From positions 310,001 to 374,000 of the forward strand of contig NZ_SKBP01000002.1 in NCBI RefSeq assembly GCF_004634195.1: a DNA stretch of 64,000 nt. Direction: 5' to 3'. This DNA comes from Flavobacterium salilacus subsp. salilacus. GTDB lineage: Bacteria > Bacteroidota > Bacteroidia > Flavobacteriales > Flavobacteriaceae. How positions within the stretch are numbered: position 1 is the first letter of the stretch; the number at the start of each line of letters is the position of its first letter. A program made the position numbers and the translations under genes. This document shows, piece after piece, positions 8,853-17,225 of the stretch. The notes under the pieces are model-generated. The model saw only the letters and a program-made list of their open reading frames with translations, ran no database searches and was not told the DNA's origin.

Positions 8853-9359
8853 ATGGAATTCAGCGAAGCAAAAAATAAGTTTATCCAAACATGGGGCGCA
8901 TTAGGCTCGCAATGGGGCATTAATAAAACTATGGCACAGATACATGCTTTGCTCATGGTAGCCCCTGATGCACTTTCTATGGAAGACATTATGGAGGAGC
9001 TTCAAATATCGCGCGGTAATGCCAGTATGAACCTTCGCGCGCTAATGGACTGGGGCATTGTGTACAAAGAATATAAAGCCGGCGAACGTAAAGAATTTTT
9101 TATTGCCGAGAAAGACCTTGACGAACTGGCTGTAAAAATAGCACAAGAACGTAGCAAACGAGAAATAAAACCGGCATTGAAGGTATTAAAAGATGTTTCT
9201 TCGGGTGTGAAAAATGACACATCGGCAGAGGCAAAACATTTTACGGCGCAAACCGAAAAACTATATGACTTTGTACTGAAAGCCGATAACATGATTGAAA
9301 AAGTTACCGAAATGAAGGAGAACTGGATAGGTCGTTTAGTTATGAAAATAATGAAGTAA
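8853..9359 (+). CDS. GbsR/MarR family transcriptional regulator
   Basis: The 168-residue protein has a winged-helix DNA-binding domain (MAQIHALLMVAPDALSMEDI, ELQISRGNASMNLRALMDWG about residues 47-66, then KAGERKEFF wing) and a C-terminal helical region for dimerisation. This is the GbsR branch of MarR-like regulators. The protein is the first of a five-gene group with a membrane protein, DCC oxidoreductase, membrane protein and epimerase. An identical 17-bp sequence lies before this gene and before the next, which suggests repression of both by this protein (inference). The effector is unknown. Confidence 0.88.
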   Translation: MEFSEAKNKFIQTWGALGSQWGINKTMAQIHALLMVAPDALSMEDIMEELQISRGNASMNLRALMDWGIVYKEYKAGERKEFFIAEKDLDELAVKIAQERSKREIKPALKVLKDVSSGVKNDTSAEAKHFTAQTEKLYDFVLKADNMIEKVTEMKENWIGRLVMKIMK

Positions 9360-9385
9360 AAAAATTTAATATTAAATTTCAAATA

Positions 9386-9402
9386 TTTTTGAAAGTTTAA
9401 AA
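9386..9402 (+). repeat. 17-bp repeat copy 2 (candidate operator)
   Basis: Exact second copy of TTTTTGAAAGTTTAAAA, ending 11 bases before the start of the small membrane protein gene. No good TAnnTTTG element follows it, so it may act on read-through transcription or on an atypical promoter. Confidence 0.6.
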
Positions 9403-9413
9403 CAATAAATACT

Positions 9414-9734
9414 ATGAAACCATTAAAACATATCAACTTTTTCTTTGTCGGTTTTCCGCTTTTTCTCGGAGGATTAGGCTTTATAATGCCTGGGCTATGG
9501 ATGATTGCCGCACTCTTTACAATACTTACAGGAGGTTTCCAAGTGGTCGCAGCCTTAGGATGGACTATTATTAAAGGTTACAAAAATGTTCCATTAATAA
9601 TTTACTGGGTTCTAACAGTAGTATTCTTTGTTATGTGGTACTTAACAAATTGGGGCTGGATATGGTTTCTACCTCCCTTCCTTGCCATGTATTTTACAAT
9701 AATCCTTCATTACCTAAAAATAGACGAATTATGA
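9414..9734 (+). CDS. small four-helix membrane protein, unknown
   Basis: The 106-residue protein is almost entirely hydrophobic, with four predicted membrane helices (about 10-28, 30-52, 60-78, 80-100) and Trp/Gly-rich turns (LTNWGWIWFLPP). I do not recognise a named family. It opens the operon behind the GbsR-like regulator and overlaps the DCC oxidoreductase gene by four bases (ATGA at 9731-9734), so the two are probably translationally coupled. A role as membrane partner of the redox protein is inference from position. Confidence 0.7.
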   Translation: MKPLKHINFFFVGFPLFLGGLGFIMPGLWMIAALFTILTGGFQVVAALGWTIIKGYKNVPLIIYWVLTVVFFVMWYLTNWGWIWFLPPFLAMYFTIILHYLKIDEL

Positions 9735-10546
9735 AAACACTATCTAACCAAACCCTGCTTTATGATGAAGACTGCCCTTTGTGCCAGGCTTATACAGGAG
9801 CATTTGTTAAAAGCGGAATGCTTGATAACGACGGAAGAAAGCCATACTCTGAACTCAATGCTAACGAGCTAACCTTTGTAAATGCTGATAAAGCCGTTAA
9901 TGAAATAGCTTTAATAGACCGAGAGAATAATACTGTTATCTACGGCATTGACAGCCTGATAAAAGTGATAGGTAACTCCTTCCCTGTTGTGAGTACTATC
10001 GGGAATATCAAGCCGATAAAGTTTGTGCTTAAAAAACTGTATTCATTTATTTCTTACAACCGAAAAGTAATTATTCCGGGTAAAAACAGTAATAACGTAA
10101 TACAGTGCACTCCTGCTTTCAACTATCGTTACAGGATTGCCTTTATGCTTTTTGCCACCATAGTAACAGCCATAACACTGCTTAATTACGCTACTTTACT
10201 GCCAATCCCAAAAGGCGGTTTTGGTCGAGAAGCGGCTCTTGCCGTAGGGCAATTAGCATTTCAATTCATCTTTCTTTATAAACTGGATAATAAAACTGTA
10301 TTGAATTATTTAGGCAATGTAATGACGGTTTCTTTGGGAGGTTCACTACTGCTGTTGCCAATGCTGTTAACTAATAGCTTTACTACAGTACCGGAAATAC
10401 TAAATATAATATGGTTCGGCATTACAGTCACGCTTATGTTTGCAGAACACTTTCGCAGGGTTAAAATATTAGAACTTCCACCCTACTTATGCTTTACATG
10501 GGTTGCCTATCGACTCATTGCCCTTGCAATAATTCTAAACATATAG
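9731..10546 (+). CDS. DCC-type thiol-disulfide oxidoreductase (DUF393) fused to membrane domain
   Basis: The start at 9731 is chosen because it gives the family N-terminus TLLYDEDCPLCQAY, with the CxxC pair at residues 15 and 18; an upstream ATG in this frame would run through the previous gene. Residues 1-130 form the thioredoxin-like DCC domain; four membrane helices follow (about 138-158, 165-190, 195-220, 228-268). Most DUF393 proteins lack such a membrane half, so this is a membrane-bound thiol oxidoreductase of 271 residues. It overlaps the preceding gene by four bases and lies 2 bases before the next. Substrate unknown. Confidence 0.82.
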   Translation: MKTLSNQTLLYDEDCPLCQAYTGAFVKSGMLDNDGRKPYSELNANELTFVNADKAVNEIALIDRENNTVIYGIDSLIKVIGNSFPVVSTIGNIKPIKFVLKKLYSFISYNRKVIIPGKNSNNVIQCTPAFNYRYRIAFMLFATIVTAITLLNYATLLPIPKGGFGREAALAVGQLAFQFIFLYKLDNKTVLNYLGNVMTVSLGGSLLLLPMLLTNSFTTVPEILNIIWFGITVTLMFAEHFRRVKILELPPYLCFTWVAYRLIALAIILNI

Positions 10547-10548
10547 TC

Positions 10549-10905
10549 ATGATAAGGATAATACACATCATAAATTCATTTGCCCTAGGTATTACCTTAA
10601 TACTTTGGTGTACAGTCTTATTCGGAATGTACGCCCAACTAGTACTAGGTCCCTTGCAATTGATCTTGGCTTTGATAGTCACTTTCCGATATTACAGACA
10701 ACTTAACAGTACCCTTAAAAAAGCCTTACTTATTTACTGGGGCGCTGCAATTATAAGCCTGGCGACAGCATATTTTTCATGGGATAACTTCCGGTTCAAT
10801 GATTTAATTATAATTACTGTATTTATAATACCCATGTTAATTGCATGTTACTTTGGAAGATTAACGTACTTGATTTTAAAACACTTAAACACTCAGCAAC
10901 CATGA
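10549..10905 (+). CDS. small membrane protein, unknown
   Basis: The start at 10549 follows the DCC stop by two bases. The 118-residue product has four predicted membrane helices and a polar loop (RYYRQLNSTLKKALL). It is not recognisably similar to a named family. The stop overlaps the ATG of the epimerase gene as ATGA (10902-10905). It resembles the other small membrane protein of the operon in size and topology, so the two could form a pair around the DCC protein (inference). Confidence 0.7.
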   Translation: MIRIIHIINSFALGITLILWCTVLFGMYAQLVLGPLQLILALIVTFRYYRQLNSTLKKALLIYWGAAIISLATAYFSWDNFRFNDLIIITVFIIPMLIACYFGRLTYLILKHLNTQQP

Positions 10906-11804
10906 AAAAATTAGTCATAGCCGCCGGCACAGGATTTTTAGGACAAGTACTCATCAATTATTTTAAAGATGATGTTGATGAAATAGTGATACTCACACGC
11001 GGTAAAGCCCGTAAAGAAAACAATGTGAGCTATATAAACTGGGATGCCAAAAGCTTAACCGGTTGGGAAACCGAACTGGAAGGAGCCGATGTACTCATTA
11101 ACCTTGCAGGTAAGTCTGTCGATTGCCGATATAACGAGCGCAATAAAAATAAAATAATTACCTCGCGTATTGACAGCACAGCGGTACTCAACAAAGCAGT
11201 TTTGCAATGTGTCCACCCACCAAAGCATTGGTTAAATTCATCTACTGCTACGATATACCGCCACAGTCTCGATAAGCAAATGGATGAAACGACAGGCGAT
11301 ATTGGTTTTGATTTCTCTATAAATGTGGCAAAAATGTGGGAACGTACCTTTTTTCAGACTGAAACGCCGAAAACTAAAAAAACGGCATTACGCACCTCTA
11401 TTGTTTTAGGTAAAAACGGCGGAGCATACCCTATGCTGAAAAAGCTGACGCAACTCGGTTTTGGCGGTAAGCAAGGCAACGGCAGGCAATTTGTAAGCTG
11501 GATTCATGAACTCGATTTTGCCCGTGCCGTAGCCTTTATAATCGAAAAAGAACTGGAAGGTAAAATAAATGTCGTATCTCCTGCTCCTGTGCGAAATAAA
11601 AATTTTATGAAAGCATTACAACACAGGATGGATATGCCCATAGCTATTCCCATAGGTAAAGCATTATTGGAAATTGGTGCAACAATTGTAGGTACTGAAA
11701 CCGAACTGGTTTTAAAAAGCCGAAACGTAATACCTGCCCGATTACAACAACAAGGGTTTACCTTTGTAAATGGAGATTTAGAAAATGCCTTGAAAAACCT
11801 ATAG
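10902..11804 (+). CDS. TIGR01777 family NAD(P)-dependent epimerase (SDR39U1-type)
   Basis: The 300-residue protein starts at 10902, where LVIAAGTGFLGQVLINYF gives the Rossmann GxxGxxG fold. Further signatures are INLAGKSVDCRYNERNKNKI (ADVLINLAGK), STATIYRHS, FISIN-like AKMWERTFF and RTSIVLGKNGGAYPML, all typical of the SDR39U1/TIGR01777 family. It lacks the canonical YxxxK pair, and its Tyr is in the STATIYRH segment, as usual for the family. The reaction is unknown. It is the last gene of the GbsR-controlled cluster; genes of this family often travel with DCC oxidoreductases. Confidence 0.87.
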   Translation: MKKLVIAAGTGFLGQVLINYFKDDVDEIVILTRGKARKENNVSYINWDAKSLTGWETELEGADVLINLAGKSVDCRYNERNKNKIITSRIDSTAVLNKAVLQCVHPPKHWLNSSTATIYRHSLDKQMDETTGDIGFDFSINVAKMWERTFFQTETPKTKKTALRTSIVLGKNGGAYPMLKKLTQLGFGGKQGNGRQFVSWIHELDFARAVAFIIEKELEGKINVVSPAPVRNKNFMKALQHRMDMPIAIPIGKALLEIGATIVGTETELVLKSRNVIPARLQQQGFTFVNGDLENALKNL

Positions 11805-11806
11805 CA

Positions 11807-12625
11807 TCAAAACGCTGAAACCAAAAGCACTAATCCCAACCAGAATATCGGGATGCTTTCTACCCAAAAAAGCGTATAGTACTTTGGTCGGTCAGGCGTT
11901 GCAAAAAGTGTAAACAAAGCCGTAGATACAACCAGTATTATATTTACCAAAAGCTGTTTGTAATCTACCTCTGATTTAAAAAACTCCAGGCAGTAAAACA
12001 GGATTAATAAAAAAAGGTTGAGCCATTTCGTTTTCTGCACCCCTATTTTTTGAGGGACAGTCATAAGCCCGGGATCATCATCTTTAGAGTCTATAATTTC
12101 AAATATGAGTATCAGGATAATAATCAACAGAAATCGCTGAATAAATTTAAGCACCACATCGCTCGATATTGCTATTGCGGCATTAAACAAGGGCAATAAT
12201 ATGGTTATACCTGCCCAGCACAGTGCAACCATATATATTTTAATCCCCACCCAGTTGCGCATATTTCTCTTTTTCGGGAAAAACGGCACAGTATAAAGCA
12301 GCGTAAGCATAAAAAAGGCAACACCTGTCAATTGGGTTTTTCGCTCCAGGAATAAAAAACCCACACCTGCTGCCAGCAAGGTAAAAATACTCATTACAGC
12401 AATCGCCTTTATTTCAGGAGTAATATGTTTTTTGTTCCTAAAATGGCTTTCATACTTTACAAAATTATACCCCGTTATAGTACCAAAAAAAGTAAAAATC
12501 GCCATAGGCACATCAAACGGAATACGAAACATATGCAAGGTCATGAGCAATAATGATACTACCGAAAAAGCAACATGGATGCTGCCGTGTATATAAAAAT
12601 GAAATATTGCCCTGAGTACCTTCAT
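11807..12625 (-). CDS. UbiA-superfamily-like membrane protein
   Basis: The 272-residue protein has eight or nine predicted membrane helices. The sequence IIDSKDDDPGLMTVPQKIG (about 178-196) fits the second Asp-rich motif of UbiA prenyltransferases (DxxxD...TxPxxxG). The first motif (NDxxDxxxD) is degenerate: TGYNFVKYESHF (about 51-62) keeps Asn but lost the aspartates. Function in prenyl transfer is therefore uncertain. It is convergent with the epimerase gene, with only two bases between the stops and no visible terminator. Confidence 0.65.
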   Translation of the reverse strand: MKVLRAIFHFYIHGSIHVAFSVVSLLLMTLHMFRIPFDVPMAIFTFFGTITGYNFVKYESHFRNKKHITPEIKAIAVMSIFTLLAAGVGFLFLERKTQLTGVAFFMLTLLYTVPFFPKKRNMRNWVGIKIYMVALCWAGITILLPLFNAAIAISSDVVLKFIQRFLLIIILILIFEIIDSKDDDPGLMTVPQKIGVQKTKWLNLFLLILFYCLEFFKSEVDYKQLLVNIILVVSTALFTLFATPDRPKYYTLFWVESIPIFWLGLVLLVSAF

Positions 12626-12700
12626 TAAACAAAAATAATCAATATGCTAAAAGTAATAGATTTATGATGAAAAATTCACAAAATCGAGCCCCAAAAAGCA

Positions 12701-12730
12701 TTTTAATTCGGATATAAATAATTACTTTTG
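12701..12730 (+). promoter_or_regulatory. candidate gcvP promoter
   Basis: TACTTTTG (12723-12730) matches TAnnTTTG, 30 bases before the ATG, with a weak TTTT at 12701-12704 18 bases upstream. No glycine-riboswitch-like fold was noticed in the short leader. Confidence 0.5.
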
Positions 12731-12760
12731 TGCCACTAAAAAACAACGCAGAAAATATAC

Positions 12761-15610
12761 ATGAGAACAGATGCTTTTGCTTTAAGACACATTGGACCAA
12801 GAGAAAACGACTTGCAGCATATGTTGAAAACCATAGGTGCAGAATCTACAGAACAACTGATATACGAAACCCTACCGGATGACATTCGCCTAAAGGAACC
12901 TTTACAATTGGATCCTGCCATGACCGAATATGAATACATGAACCACATCAGGGAACTGGGAGCTAAAAACAAAATATACAAATCATACATTGGGTTGGGT
13001 TATCACGCTACCATAGTACCGGCACCAATTCAAAGAAATATATTCGAAAATCCGGGCTGGTACACAGCCTATACGCCATACCAGGCAGAGATAGCACAAG
13101 GGCGTCTTGAAGCATTATTAAACTTCCAGACTACCGTTATTGAGCTTACCGGTATGGAAATAGCAAACGCATCGCTACTTGATGAAAGTACCGCCGCCGC
13201 CGAAGGTATGGCATTACTGTTTGATGTGCGTACACGCGATCAAAAGAAAAACAATGTAAATAAATTTTTTGTTTCGGAAGAAATCCTGCCGCAAACCCTG
13301 TCGGTACTGGAAACCCGTTCTACTCCTATCGGTATAGAGCTGGTAGTAGGCAATCATGAAGCCTTTGATTTCTCTGACGAATTTTTCGGAGCTTTATTAC
13401 AATATCCGGGCAAATTCGGGCAGGTGTATGATTATACTGATTTTATAAACAAAGCAAAGCAAAACGATATAAAAATAGCCGTAGCTGCCGATATTTTAAG
13501 CCTTGTAAAACTGGTTGCACCGGGCGAACTTGGTGCTGACGTAGTAGTAGGTACTACCCAGCGTTTTGGTATCCCTATGGGCTATGGCGGTCCTCATGCT
13601 GCTTACTTTGCGACTAAAGAGGAGTACAAACGCAGCATGCCGGGCAGGATTATAGGGGTAACTATAGATGCCAACGGTAACCGTGCCTTGCGTATGGCAT
13701 TGCAAACCCGTGAGCAGCACATTAAGCGTGAAAAAGCAACTTCTAATATTTGTACCGCACAGGTATTGCTCGCTGTTATGGCGGGTATGTATGCCGTATA
13801 TCATGGTCCTCAGGGGTTGAGATATATTGCAGATAAAGTACACCGCTCTGCAGTAACTACAGCCGAAGCACTTAATGAGCTGGGTGTATATCAGGCAAAC
13901 ACCTCTTTCTTTGATACCATAGTTGTTAAAACCGATGTGGCAAAAGTACAGGCTGCTGCCGAAGCAAAATCGATTAATTTTTATTATATCGACAGAGAAA
14001 CCGTTTCAATTTCATTTAATGAAACAACATCTTTAGCAGATATAAATAATATTGTACAAATATTTGCCGAAGCAATAGGCAGAGAAATTAAGCCTATAAC
14101 AGCACTATCGGGTGAAACAGTAATCCCCGAGAAAATACAACGCACAAGCGATTTCCTGACACATGAAGTATTTAACAAATACCATTCGGAAACAGCTTTA
14201 ATGCGTTACATTAAGAAACTGGAGCGTCGTGACCTTGCCTTAAACCACTCGATGATTTCTTTGGGTTCATGTACCATGAAACTAAATGCGGCTACCGAGA
14301 TGTTACCGTTGAGCTTACCTTACTGGAACAGCATTCACCCGTTTGCCCCTATTGAGCAGGCGGAAGGCTACCAAATAATGCTTAAAAAACTGGAAGAGCA
14401 ACTTAACGTTATTACCGGTTTTGCAGGCACTACATTACAACCAAACTCCGGCGCACAAGGTGAGTATGCAGGGCTTATGGTTATTCGTGCTTACCACCAG
14501 TCACGAGGCGATCACCACAGAGATATTGCCCTGATACCGGCATCGGCACACGGTACTAATCCTGCTTCGGCTGTTATGGCGGGAATGCAGGTAGTGGTTA
14601 CCAAAACTTCGGAAAATGGTAATATTGATGTAGAAGACTTAAGGGCTAAAGCTGAACAGTATAAAGACAGACTGTCGTGCCTTATGGTTACTTACCCCTC
14701 TACACACGGGGTATATGAGGCTTCTATTAAAGAGATTACTAAAATAATTCACGATAATGGCGGACAGGTATATATGGACGGTGCTAACATGAATGCTCAG
14801 GTTGGGCTTACCAACCCGGCTACCATCGGTGCTGACGTATGTCACCTTAACCTGCACAAAACATTCGCTATCCCTCACGGTGGCGGTGGTCCGGGTGTTG
14901 GTCCTATTTGTGTGGCAGAACATTTAGTTCCGTTCCTGCCTACTAACCCTATAGTGCCTACCGGTGGCAGCAATGCTATTACCGCTATTTCGGCTGCACC
15001 TTGGGGTTCGGCATTAGTTTGCCTTATATCTTATGGCTACATAACGATGTTGGGTGAAGAGGGGCTTACAAACTCAACTAAATATGCAATACTGAATGCC
15101 AACTATATTAAAGAAAGACTAAGCGGTCATTATGAAATGCTTTATACCGGCGAAATGGGCAGGGCTGCACACGAAATGATTATTGAGTGCCGACCATTTA
15201 AACAAAATGGTATTGAAGTTACCGATATTGCAAAACGTTTGATGGATTATGGTTTCCATGCTCCTACGGTTTCTTTCCCTGTGGCAGGAACACTAATGAT
15301 AGAGCCTACCGAGAGCGAAAACGTTGAGGAGCTTGACCGTTTTTGTGATGCTATGATTGCCATTCGTAAAGAGATTGAGGAATCCAATGCGGATGATAAA
15401 AACAACGTATTAAAAAATGCACCGCATACACAGGCAATGCTTACCGCTGATGAATGGCTACTGCCTTATACCAGAGAAAAAGCAGCATTTCCGCTGGATT
15501 ACCTAATGGACAATAAATTTTGGCCTGCCGTAAGGAGGGTTGACGATGCTTATGGCGACAGAAACTTAATCTGTTCCTGCGCGCCTATTGAGGCTTATAT
15601 GGAAAGTTAA
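12761..15610 (+). CDS. gcvP: glycine dehydrogenase (decarboxylating), full-length P protein
   Basis: The 949-residue homodimeric-type P protein of the glycine cleavage system decarboxylates glycine and passes the aminomethyl group to lipoylated GcvH, with PLP as cofactor. The N-terminal half begins FALRHIGPRENDLQHML; the PLP lysine lies in HLNLHKTFAIPHGGGGPG (about residue 702). Both halves are fused in one chain, unlike the split GcvPA/GcvPB type. Length is normal. The gene is transcribed alone, with a promoter-like element upstream and a strong terminator after it; gcvT and gcvH are not in the window. Confidence 0.98.
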   Translation: MRTDAFALRHIGPRENDLQHMLKTIGAESTEQLIYETLPDDIRLKEPLQLDPAMTEYEYMNHIRELGAKNKIYKSYIGLGYHATIVPAPIQRNIFENPGWYTAYTPYQAEIAQGRLEALLNFQTTVIELTGMEIANASLLDESTAAAEGMALLFDVRTRDQKKNNVNKFFVSEEILPQTLSVLETRSTPIGIELVVGNHEAFDFSDEFFGALLQYPGKFGQVYDYTDFINKAKQNDIKIAVAADILSLVKLVAPGELGADVVVGTTQRFGIPMGYGGPHAAYFATKEEYKRSMPGRIIGVTIDANGNRALRMALQTREQHIKREKATSNICTAQVLLAVMAGMYAVYHGPQGLRYIADKVHRSAVTTAEALNELGVYQANTSFFDTIVVKTDVAKVQAAAEAKSINFYYIDRETVSISFNETTSLADINNIVQIFAEAIGREIKPITALSGETVIPEKIQRTSDFLTHEVFNKYHSETALMRYIKKLERRDLALNHSMISLGSCTMKLNAATEMLPLSLPYWNSIHPFAPIEQAEGYQIMLKKLEEQLNVITGFAGTTLQPNSGAQGEYAGLMVIRAYHQSRGDHHRDIALIPASAHGTNPASAVMAGMQVVVTKTSENGNIDVEDLRAKAEQYKDRLSCLMVTYPSTHGVYEASIKEITKIIHDNGGQVYMDGANMNAQVGLTNPATIGADVCHLNLHKTFAIPHGGGGPGVGPICVAEHLVPFLPTNPIVPTGGSNAITAISAAPWGSALVCLISYGYITMLGEEGLTNSTKYAILNANYIKERLSGHYEMLYTGEMGRAAHEMIIECRPFKQNGIEVTDIAKRLMDYGFHAPTVSFPVAGTLMIEPTESENVEELDRFCDAMIAIRKEIEESNADDKNNVLKNAPHTQAMLTADEWLLPYTREKAAFPLDYLMDNKFWPAVRRVDDAYGDRNLICSCAPIEAYMES

Positions 15611-15611
15611 G

Positions 15612-15640
15612 AAAATGGCTGCATTTAGCAGCCATTTTTA
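15612..15640 (+). terminator. gcvP terminator
   Basis: A perfect 11-bp stem (15612-15622 with 15628-15638) with loop ATTTA and T-tract, directly after the gcvP stop. Confidence 0.9.
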
Positions 15641-15664
15641 TTTTATATCTAAATTTATTATAAA

Positions 15665-16033
15665 ATGAAAGACATAGAAACAAGAGCTGATATTGAACTC
15701 TTTATGCGAGAGTTTTATGGCAGATTACTTGCTGACCCTGCTATAAACTATATGTTTACGGATGTTGCTAAAATAGACCTTGAGGAACACCTGCCCCACC
15801 TTGCCGATTTTTGGGAGCAGACACTGTTTTATAAAGGTAATTATCGCAAAAATGTATTACAAATACATCAGGAATTAAACGATAAAGAAACAATTACCGA
15901 CCTGCATTTTGAAATATGGTTAAGCCATTTTACCACTACAGCAGACCTTCTTTTTTGCGGCAACAATACCGAGAAAATAAAAACAAGGGCACTGTCTATC
16001 GCTTCAGTTATAAAAATTAAAATATTTAATTAA
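15665..16033 (+). CDS. group III truncated hemoglobin
   Basis: The 122-residue protein has the 2-over-2 globin pattern: ELFMREFYGRLLADPAINYMF (helix B region), LEEHLPHLADFWEQTLFYKG (E helix with distal positions) and a proximal His in TDLHFEIWLSHF. This is the bacterial group III (trHbP-like) family, heme proteins that bind oxygen or nitric oxide; the physiological role is usually unproved. No signal peptide, so cytoplasmic. It starts 25 bases after the gcvP terminator, and I see no clear promoter of the consensus type. Confidence 0.9.
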   Translation: MKDIETRADIELFMREFYGRLLADPAINYMFTDVAKIDLEEHLPHLADFWEQTLFYKGNYRKNVLQIHQELNDKETITDLHFEIWLSHFTTTADLLFCGNNTEKIKTRALSIASVIKIKIFN

Positions 16034-16086
16034 AAAATTAATAATTTCTTAAAATAAGTCGCTTTATAATAAAATTAAAACAATTC

Positions 16087-16124
16087 TTATGCATGCATAA
16101 GGATATAAATTTAACACTAGTGTT
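16087..16124. promoter_or_regulatory. two perfect palindromes upstream of the FabH-like gene
   Basis: TTATGCATGCATAA (16087-16100) and AACACTAGTGTT (16113-16124) are perfect 14- and 12-bp palindromes with centres 25 bases apart, 35 bases before the start codon. They have the form of operators for dimeric regulators. Confidence 0.5.
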
Positions 16125-16158
16125 TATTTAAGTATATTAGCTATAAAATAAGGATAGC

Positions 16159-17217
16159 ATGAATATAAAAATAACAGGATGCGGGAGTTATATTCCTACA
16201 CGTATCGTTAGCAATAAAGATTTTGCCAGGCATATATTTTTGGACGAGAATGGTTCACCGCTCCAATATACAAATGAGGTGGTTGCTAATAAATTTAAAC
16301 AAATTACAGGGATAGAAGAGCGTCGATATGTTGAGGAAAACCTGGTGACTTCGGATATCGCCTTTTTTGCTGCTGAAAAAGCGGTGGCAGATGCAGGAAT
16401 AGACAAAGAAACTATTGATTATATTATACTGGCACATAACTTTGGTAATGTTAAAGAAGGAGCTATACAGTCGGATATACTACCCAGTCTTGCCGCAAGG
16501 GTTAAGCACAGTTTAGGCATTAAAAACACTAAATGTGTGGCTTATGATATTTTGTTTGGCTGCCCCGGGTGGATAGAAGGTGTTATACAGGCACAGGCAT
16601 ATATAAAAGCAGGAATGGCAAAAAGATGCCTTGTTGTGGGTGCAGAAACATTATCTCGTGTGGTTGACCCTCATGACCGCGACAGCATGATATATTCTGA
16701 CGGTGCGGGTGCTACCGTAATAGAAGCTACTGATGAAGAAGGTGGCATACTGTCACACGAAACAGCCTCTTTCACTTATGAAGAAGCCTACTTTTTATTT
16801 TTCGGCAACTCCTACAATCAGGAACATGATGCTGATGTGCGTTATATAAAAATGCATGGGCGTAAAATATATGAATTTGCGCTAAACCAAGTACCTCTGG
16901 CCATGAAAGAGTGTCTTGACAAAAGTGGCATTAGTATTAATGATCTTAAAAAGGTAATTATACATCAGGCTAATGAAAAAATGGATGAAGCTATCATTAA
17001 TCGCTTTTATAAATTATACGATCAAACTCCGCCGGAAAGAGTTATGCCTATGTGTATACAAAAACTGGGGAACAGTAGTGTAGCTACCATACCCACGCTG
17101 TACGACATGCTGATAAAAGGCGAAATGGAAAACCAGGAGCTTAATAAAGGGGATGTAATACTGTTTGCTTCGGTTGGCGGAGGAATGAACATTAATGCTA
17201 TAACGTACAGGATATAA
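16159..17217 (+). CDS. 3-oxoacyl-ACP synthase III (FabH-like) family protein
   Basis: The 352-residue thiolase-fold protein carries a full FabH triad: Cys135 in ILFGCPGWIEG, His269 in IIHQANEKM and Asn305 in KLGNSSVATIP. FabH joins acetyl-CoA (or another starter) to malonyl-ACP; this divergent form is slightly long and has GNSSVATIP where housekeeping FabH has GNTSAASIP. It stands alone and not with other fatty acid synthesis genes, so a secondary role (special starter unit or lipid) is possible. Two palindromes upstream suggest dedicated control. Confidence 0.85.
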   Translation: MNIKITGCGSYIPTRIVSNKDFARHIFLDENGSPLQYTNEVVANKFKQITGIEERRYVEENLVTSDIAFFAAEKAVADAGIDKETIDYIILAHNFGNVKEGAIQSDILPSLAARVKHSLGIKNTKCVAYDILFGCPGWIEGVIQAQAYIKAGMAKRCLVVGAETLSRVVDPHDRDSMIYSDGAGATVIEATDEEGGILSHETASFTYEEAYFLFFGNSYNQEHDADVRYIKMHGRKIYEFALNQVPLAMKECLDKSGISINDLKKVIIHQANEKMDEAIINRFYKLYDQTPPERVMPMCIQKLGNSSVATIPTLYDMLIKGEMENQELNKGDVILFASVGGGMNINAITYRI

Positions 17218-17225
17218 TAATCCGT

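Noticed and set aside
12736..12990. 84-codon minus-strand frame over the start of gcvP
   Set aside because: It lies antisense to clearly coding gcvP sequence and covers its promoter.
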